Under the pieces are notes generated by a model. That model was not told the origin of the DNA. It did not search any database and worked only from the letters and a program-made list of their open reading frames with translations. A DNA stretch of 64,000 nucleotides, from assembly GCA_018902795.1 (NCBI GenBank), contig JAHIQD010000004.1, positions 124,001 through 188,000 of the forward strand, given 5' to 3'. The position numbers were made by a program, and so were the translations under genes. This document shows positions 60,117-64,000 of this stretch, in pieces. How positions within the stretch are numbered: position 1 is the stretch's first letter; the number at the start of each line of letters is the position of its first letter. This stretch comes from Bacteroidota bacterium. Lineage in GTDB: Bacteria > Bacteroidota > Bacteroidia > Flavobacteriales > Weeksellaceae.

Positions 60117-61127
60117 CTATAAACTCTTAAACTGCTCTAACATTCGTTTATCGTTTTCGAAGAACATTCGGATGTCACTCATTTGGTACAGTAACATCAC
60201 AATTCGTTCAATTCCCATTCCGAAAGCGTAACCCGAATATTTATCGGCATCGATGTTTACGTTCTGTAAAACAGCAGGATCTACCATTCCGCAACCCATA
60301 ATTTCGAGCCAGCCGGTTCCTTTGGTAATTCTGTAATCGGTTTCAGAATTCAGACCCCAATACACATCCACTTCTGCACTTGGCTCGGTGAAAGGAAAAT
60401 AGGAAGGTCTCATTCTGATTTTAGATTTCCCGAAAAGTTCAGTCGTAAAAAACTGAATGGTCTGTTTTAAATCGGCAAAACTTACATTTTCGTCGATATA
60501 CAAACCTTCAATCTGATGGAAAATACAGTGCGAACGGGAAGAAATCGCTTCATTTCTGAAAACACGTCCCGGTGACAAAATTCTCATCGGCGGCTGGTTT
60601 TCTTCCATATATCTGATCTGTACAGAAGAAGTATGCGTTCTCAGTAAAATATCCGGATTGGTTTCAATGAAAAAAGTATCCTGCATATCTCTCGCCGGGT
60701 GATATTCCGGAAGATTTAATGCGGTAAAATTATGCCAGTCGTCTTCAATTTCCGGTCCGTCTGCAACAGCAAAACCGATCGATTTAAAGATTTCGATAAT
60801 TTTATTTTTCACCAGATTGATCGGATGGCGGGTTCCAAGCTCTGAAGAAAAGCCAGGTTTCGTTAAATCGTCTTTTTCGAGGATAAGGCTAGAAGAGGAA
60901 GCATTTTTCAGATCATCCAGTTTTGCCTCAACAGCCTGTTTCAGGGTGTTGATTTTCTGACCGAATTCTTTTTTCTGTTCGTTGGGAACATCTTTGAATT
61001 TAGCAAAAATATCGTTGAGTATTCCCTTTTTACCGCTGTATTTAATCCGAAACTGCTCAATTTCATCTTTATTCGCTGTGCTGAAATTGCCAACCTCAAC
61101 CAATAATTCATCAATCTTTTCTAACAT
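60117..61127 (-). CDS. pheS: phenylalanine--tRNA ligase alpha subunit
   Basis: This 336-aa class II aminoacyl-tRNA synthetase subunit charges tRNA-Phe together with PheT. The N-terminal coiled coil (about 1-90) precedes the catalytic core. Class II motif 2 lies in RILSPGRVFRNEAISSRSHCIFHQIEGL (about 180-210). Motif 3 is GYAFGMGIERIVMLLYQMSDIR, and FFTELFGKSKIRMRPSYFPFTEPS precedes it. The length is normal. pheT is not adjacent. TATTTTTG at 61148-61155 on the minus strand is a possible -7 box. Confidence 0.97.
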   Translation of the reverse strand: MLEKIDELLVEVGNFSTANKDEIEQFRIKYSGKKGILNDIFAKFKDVPNEQKKEFGQKINTLKQAVEAKLDDLKNASSSSLILEKDDLTKPGFSSELGTRHPINLVKNKIIEIFKSIGFAVADGPEIEDDWHNFTALNLPEYHPARDMQDTFFIETNPDILLRTHTSSVQIRYMEENQPPMRILSPGRVFRNEAISSRSHCIFHQIEGLYIDENVSFADLKQTIQFFTTELFGKSKIRMRPSYFPFTEPSAEVDVYWGLNSETDYRITKGTGWLEIMGCGMVDPAVLQNVNIDADKYSGYAFGMGIERIVMLLYQMSDIRMFFENDKRMLEQFKSL

Positions 61128-61147
61128 TTTTTATCTTTAGTGAGGTG

Positions 61148-61155
61148 CAAAAATA
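61148..61155 (-). promoter_or_regulatory. possible -7 box of pheS
   Basis: TATTTTTG on the minus strand, 20 bp before the pheS start. No -33 TTG is obvious. Confidence 0.45.
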
Positions 61156-61231
61156 CAATTTTTAACTGAAAATTTAAGGGTGAATTCACGCTTAAATTGT
61201 ACGGTATTTAATTTTTACTCCGAAATACCAA

Positions 61232-61807
61232 TCACACCTTCAGAAAATTAAGGAATTTTTCAATGGCTTCTTTACGGTGACTGATGGCGTTTTTATCCTC
61301 CGCTTTCATTTCTGCAAAAGTAACTATATAATCTTCCGGAATGAAAATCGGGTCGTAACCGAAGCCTTTTTCCCCACGGATTTCCCGGGTTAAATTCCCA
61401 TAAACCCTGCCTTCAAAATACTTTTCGCCGGTTTCATCCACCAGACACATCACCGTTACAAAATAGGCTTTCCGGTTGTCCTCATTTTTCATTTCCTCCA
61501 GTACCTTTGCCATATTTTTAGCAAAATCATGATTTCCGGCGTATCGCGCGGAATAAATCCCGGGTCTGCCGTCCAAAGCTTCAACAACCAATCCGGAATC
61601 GTCTCCCAAACTTGGTTTTCCGGTGTTTTCAAAGCAGTATTTGGCTTTAATTAATGCATTTTCGTGAAAAGTTTTTCCGTCTTCTACAATTTCCTCGTGA
61701 AGATCATAATCCGTTAAAGAGGTCACTTTAAAGTGTTCTCCTAAAATCTGCTGAATTTCTTCTTTTTTATGCTGATTGTGAGTGGCGATGAGAATTTCTC
61801 TGGTCAT
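61232..61807 (-). CDS. rdgB: XTP/dITP diphosphatase (non-canonical purine NTP pyrophosphatase)
   Basis: This 191-aa HAM1/RdgB family enzyme hydrolyses ITP, dITP and XTP to keep deaminated purines out of nucleic acids. The substrate loop is IATHNQHKKEEIQQIL (residues 6-21), and metal-site and core motifs are LGDDSGLVVEALDGRPGIYSARYAG, GYDPIFIPE and KNAISHRKEA. The length matches the family. It lies 20 bp after the CPBP protease gene on the same strand and is the last gene of a TA-CPBP-rdgB run. Confidence 0.96.
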   Translation of the reverse strand: MTREILIATHNQHKKEEIQQILGEHFKVTSLTDYDLHEEIVEDGKTFHENALIKAKYCFENTGKPSLGDDSGLVVEALDGRPGIYSARYAGNHDFAKNMAKVLEEMKNEDNRKAYFVTVMCLVDETGEKYFEGRVYGNLTREIRGEKGFGYDPIFIPEDYIVTFAEMKAEDKNAISHRKEAIEKFLNFLKV

Positions 61808-61827
61808 ATAAGTTGAATAATATTAAT

Positions 61828-62661
61828 TTAATTTTCAGAATAATGAACCCTGTATTTTTTCATAAACAGGTAATAAAATAACGAGAACAGAAGGATTCCG
61901 CAACCTAAAACGTACCATTCAGAAACTTTGAAAGTCTCAGCAAAACTTTCGGTATTGCCGTAAAATATTAAAATTGAGGAACACAGGTTATTAAAAGCAT
62001 GCAGCAGAACAGGCAAAAGCAGCGATTGGGTTTTGTAATAAACCAAACCCAAAACACAACCGAGCAGAACCGCTCCTACCAATTGCCACGGATTGCCGTG
62101 AACCAGTCCGAAAACCAATGAAGAAACCAAAATGGCCGCAAAAGGTTTCATGCCTTTATTAATAAGTCCTTTTTGGATAATTCCGCGGAAAACAATCTCT
62201 TCGAAAACCGGTGCCATAATGACGGCAAGAACGACCATGGTTGCTTTATCGTTCGTCATCTGCGCCATTAATCTGGAGAAAAACTCATAATACTTTCCGA
62301 AAAAAGGTCCGGTAATGGGAATCTGGCCGGTGATGAATTCAGCAATCAACATCATCCCAAGCATCATGGGAAAAATTAAAAGGTACGTTCCAAAATTCGT
62401 TGGAGAAAAATTGAAATGGAGTGATCGGCCGGTTTGCGGACGGGCAATAAAATAATCAAAAGCGAAAATGGCTCCCAAAAAACCTGCTGCATTGATAATC
62501 ATTAAATAAAAATCTTTGTACTGTAGATTTTCTTTGAACACCAATATCGAAAATACATTGAGAACTGATATTGCTGCGGTTCCTACAATCATCCCTCCAA
62601 TGAGCGCAAATGCTCCTTTCCAGTCGAAAATATATTTTTTTCTGGGGTAGCTTTCTTTCAT
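61828..62661 (-). CDS. CPBP family intramembrane metalloprotease
   Basis: This 277-aa membrane protein has about eight hydrophobic helices and belongs to the CAAX protease/bacteriocin-processing (Abi, PF02517) family. Motif 1 is EEIVFRG (EExxxR, about residue 160), motif 2 is FGLVHG (FxxxH, about 195), and motif 3 is LLPVLLHAFNN (about 225). All catalytic Glu and His positions are present. Members process prenylated or peptide substrates or act in self-immunity; the role here is unknown. It begins 4 bp after the toxin stop codon. Confidence 0.93.
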   Translation of the reverse strand: MKESYPRKKYIFDWKGAFALIGGMIVGTAAISVLNVFSILVFKENLQYKDFYLMIINAAGFLGAIFAFDYFIARPQTGRSLHFNFSPTNFGTYLLIFPMMLGMMLIAEFITGQIPITGPFFGKYYEFFSRLMAQMTNDKATMVVLAVIMAPVFEEIVFRGIIQKGLINKGMKPFAAILVSSLVFGLVHGNPWQLVGAVLLGCVLGLVYYKTQSLLLPVLLHAFNNLCSSILIFYGNTESFAETFKVSEWYVLGCGILLFSLFYYLFMKKYRVHYSEN

Positions 62662-62665
62662 TTAA

Positions 62666-62992
62666 TTATTTTAATTTGAGTAATTCTTTCAATTTTTCAT
62701 TCATTTGAGAAATCTCATGTGCATTTAAAACCCCTAACATTCCAACGACCAGATCCTTATTGAGCGTTGCTATTTTTGAAGTTTTCAAGACAGAATCAAC
62801 TTTAAGAAAATTATATTTTGATTTTTTTATTTCGAGATCATACTCATTTTTCAACCTTAAATTGGAGGTAATGAATGAAACAGTCACATCCAATTCATTA
62901 CTGTACAAAACTACAGCAGGCCGCAACTTATTACCTGACAAATCTGTAAAAGGGAAAGGTATAAGAACAATATCACCTTTATTCATTCCCAT
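62666..62992 (-). CDS. type II toxin, PemK/MazF family
   Basis: This 108-aa protein has the PemK/MazF endoribonuclease fold. The signature is NKGDIVLIPFPFTDLSGNKLRPAVVL (residues 4-29), with the conserved loop Arg and Pro, then TVSFITSN and the SVLKTSKIATLNKDLV strand pair with its Thr and Lys. It should cleave mRNA when free of antitoxin. It overlaps the antitoxin gene by 14 bp; initiation at 62992 or at the second Met (62986) is possible. It is followed at 4 bp by a CPBP protease gene. Confidence 0.9.
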   Translation of the reverse strand: MGMNKGDIVLIPFPFTDLSGNKLRPAVVLYSNELDVTVSFITSNLRLKNEYDLEIKKSKYNFLKVDSVLKTSKIATLNKDLVVGMLGVLNAHEISQMNEKLKELLKLK

Positions 62993-63212
62993 ATTTTATA
63001 TTAATATCAGAAACAGAATACATTACTTCATCCTCCTTCAAAAAATCATACGCTTTACTTTGGTCTACAAGTTCTGCAATGGCATCATTTAATAAATTCT
63101 CTTCATATTTCATCAAAAGAAAATCTGCAAAATCCGAAATCTCTTCTGCTTTCCGCTCAGGGAGTTTATTGATAATACTTATGGTTTTCTCAATAATGGC
63201 AAGTCTGTCCAT
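62979..63212 (-). CDS. cognate antitoxin of the PemK/MazF-type toxin
   Basis: This 77-aa acidic protein is encoded first in a two-gene toxin-antitoxin unit. The N-terminal two thirds (IIEKTISIINKLPERKAEEISDFADFLLMKYEE) is a helical segment seen in DUF2281-like antitoxins. The C-terminus (about 45-77, FLKEDEVMYSVSDINIKYG) is likely to wrap the toxin. I see no clear ribbon-helix-helix or AbrB motif, so DNA binding is uncertain. The gene overlaps the toxin gene by 14 bp. Confidence 0.75.
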   Translation of the reverse strand: MDRLAIIEKTISIINKLPERKAEEISDFADFLLMKYEENLLNDAIAELVDQSKAYDFLKEDEVMYSVSDINIKYGNE

Positions 63213-63228
63213 TGTTGTATATTTTCAA

Positions 63229-63236
63229 CAAATATA
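63229..63236 (-). promoter_or_regulatory. -7 box of the toxin-antitoxin operon
   Basis: TATATTTG on the minus strand, 16 bp before the antitoxin start. Confidence 0.6.
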
Positions 63237-63247
63237 AATCAAATCTT

Positions 63248-63271
63248 ACAAAAAGTTATACAACTTTTTGT
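63248..63271. promoter_or_regulatory. 10-bp inverted repeat upstream of the TA operon, candidate operator
   Basis: ACAAAAAGTT (63248-63257) and AACTTTTTGT (63262-63271) are a perfect inverted repeat with spacer ATAC, at the -20 to -40 region of the antitoxin promoter. Position and symmetry fit TA autoregulation. Confidence 0.55.
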
Positions 63272-63334
63272 CCTACAAAACTTCGTTTTCATTTTCCATA
63301 AAAAAACACGATTTTTGCAGATTCAAATTTAATT

Positions 63335-64000
63335 ATGTCAGAACTCATTAAAGAAATAGAAAGAAGAAAAACCTTCGGAATTATCTCGCATCCCGATGCC
63401 GGAAAAACCACCTTAACTGAGAAACTGCTTCTTTTCGGAGGGGCAATTCAGGAGGCCGGTGCGGTAAAATCGAACAAAATTAAAAAAGGAGCAACCTCCG
63501 ATTTTATGGAAATCGAAAGACAGAGAGGGATTTCTGTGGCGACTTCCGTTCTGGCTTTTGAATACAGAGATCATAAAATCAATATTTTAGATACGCCCGG
63601 TCACAAGGATTTCGCAGAAGATACCTACCGGACTTTAACCGCGGTAGATTCTGTAATCGTGGTGATCGACGTGGCCAAAGGGGTTGAGGAACAGACTGAA
63701 AAACTCGTTAAGGTTTGCCGGATGAGGAATATCCCGATGTTGGTTTTCATCAATAAGTTGGACCGTGAAGGAAAAGACGCTTTCGATCTTTTGGATGAAG
63801 TGGAACAGAAATTAGGGTTAACCGTATGTCCGCTTTCTTTGCCGATTGGGATGGGCGCTGATTTCCAGGGAATTTATAACATTTGGGAAAACAATATTCA
63901 GTTATTCCTGGAAGAGAAAAAACAGAAAGTTGGTGAGGCGATTAAATTTGATGATATCAGCGATACGAAAATTGATGAAGTGATCGGTGAAAAAGCCGCT
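63335..64000 (+). CDS. prfC: peptide chain release factor 3 (partial, runs off the window)
   Basis: The 222 N-terminal codons of a translational GTPase that recycles RF1 and RF2. It begins MSELIKEIERRKTFGIISHPD. The P-loop is HPDAGKTT (about residues 19-26), switch I GATSDFMEIERQRGISV, switch II DTPGHKDFAEDTYR (about 86-99), and the guanine motif is NKLD. RF3 identity rests on the IERQRGISV and GHKDFAEDTY context, which differs from EF-G. The remaining two thirds lie beyond base 64000. Confidence 0.95.
   Translation, partial: MSELIKEIERRKTFGIISHPDAGKTTLTEKLLLFGGAIQEAGAVKSNKIKKGATSDFMEIERQRGISVATSVLAFEYRDHKINILDTPGHKDFAEDTYRTLTAVDSVIVVIDVAKGVEEQTEKLVKVCRMRNIPMLVFINKLDREGKDAFDLLDEVEQKLGLTVCPLSLPIGMGADFQGIYNIWENNIQLFLEEKKQKVGEAIKFDDISDTKIDEVIGEKAA

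Noticed and set aside
62666..63271. TA pair as evidence of a mobile island
   Set aside because: No integrase, transposase, tRNA or direct repeat is nearby, and base composition looks like the surroundings.

Overview
The window reads as a chromosome segment of a Bacteroidota bacterium, class Flavobacteriia, most like the Chryseobacterium/Kaistella group (Weeksellaceae). The evidence is AT-rich DNA, a SusC/SusD pair, a type IX secretion (T9SS) sorting tail, -7 boxes of the form TAnnTTTG with -33 TTG (the Bacteroidota vegetative promoter), weak or absent Shine-Dalgarno sites, and signal peptides that nearly all end in A|Q or S|Q. The assignment is inferred from family content, not computed. No rRNA, tRNA, IS element, prophage or CRISPR array was seen. 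About 62 protein genes fill the window; the last, prfC, runs off the right edge.

Layout. 1-4.3 kb: gamma-glutamyltransferase with a Crp/Fnr regulator (-), then threonine dehydrogenase with a degenerate polysaccharide-deacetylase-like protein (+). 4.4-9.3 kb: a T9SS-secreted Fn3 protein, the ribosomal operon rpsF-rpsR-rplI and a ClC channel (+). 9.3-19.8 kb (-): a membrane-anchored glutamate-synthase-like oxidoreductase, then a polysaccharide utilisation locus in the order susC, susD, GH144-like glucanase, secreted esterase, GH3 beta-glucosidase. 20-30.3 kb: small conserved proteins (DUF4197, DUF493, TIGR01777, ArsC-like), deoxynucleoside kinase, a lipoprotein glutaminyl cyclase, an M1 peptidase, and a PBP4-histidine kinase pair. 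30.5-37.2 kb: stress-type protein, Rel (ppGpp), NhaA, BrkB, RlmH and a HipA-like kinase with a DUF3037 partner. 37.6-47.8 kb: UvrD/PcrA, two cold-shock proteins, an M16 peptidase pair, a PAS histidine kinase with response regulator, and SecG. 47.9-52.1 kb (-): a four-gene surface-glycan cluster and recR. 52.1-60 kb: LURP-one-like protein, PepD, DUF4256, ferredoxin/ferredoxin reductase, DUF3108 and DUF5916 proteins. 60.1-64 kb: pheS, an antitoxin-toxin-CPBP-rdgB operon, and the start of prfC.

How the genes fit together. The susCD cluster looks like a beta-glucan uptake and degradation system, plausibly for beta-1,2-glucan. The glutaminyl cyclase matches the A|Q signal-peptide ends of thirteen exported proteins in the same window (the Bacteroidetes 'Q-rule'). 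Many genes are single units bounded by strong hairpin terminators, often shared by convergent genes.

Most unusual items: a 15-bp palindrome with a third half-site in the susC promoter; a 78-bp structured intergenic repeat inside the PUL; five 11-bp tandem repeats between 37.35 and 37.41 kb; the HipA-like kinase/DUF3037 module; and the toxin-antitoxin pair fused transcriptionally to a CPBP protease and rdgB. I did not find a clearly new multi-gene system; the window is mostly core genome with a few accessory modules.
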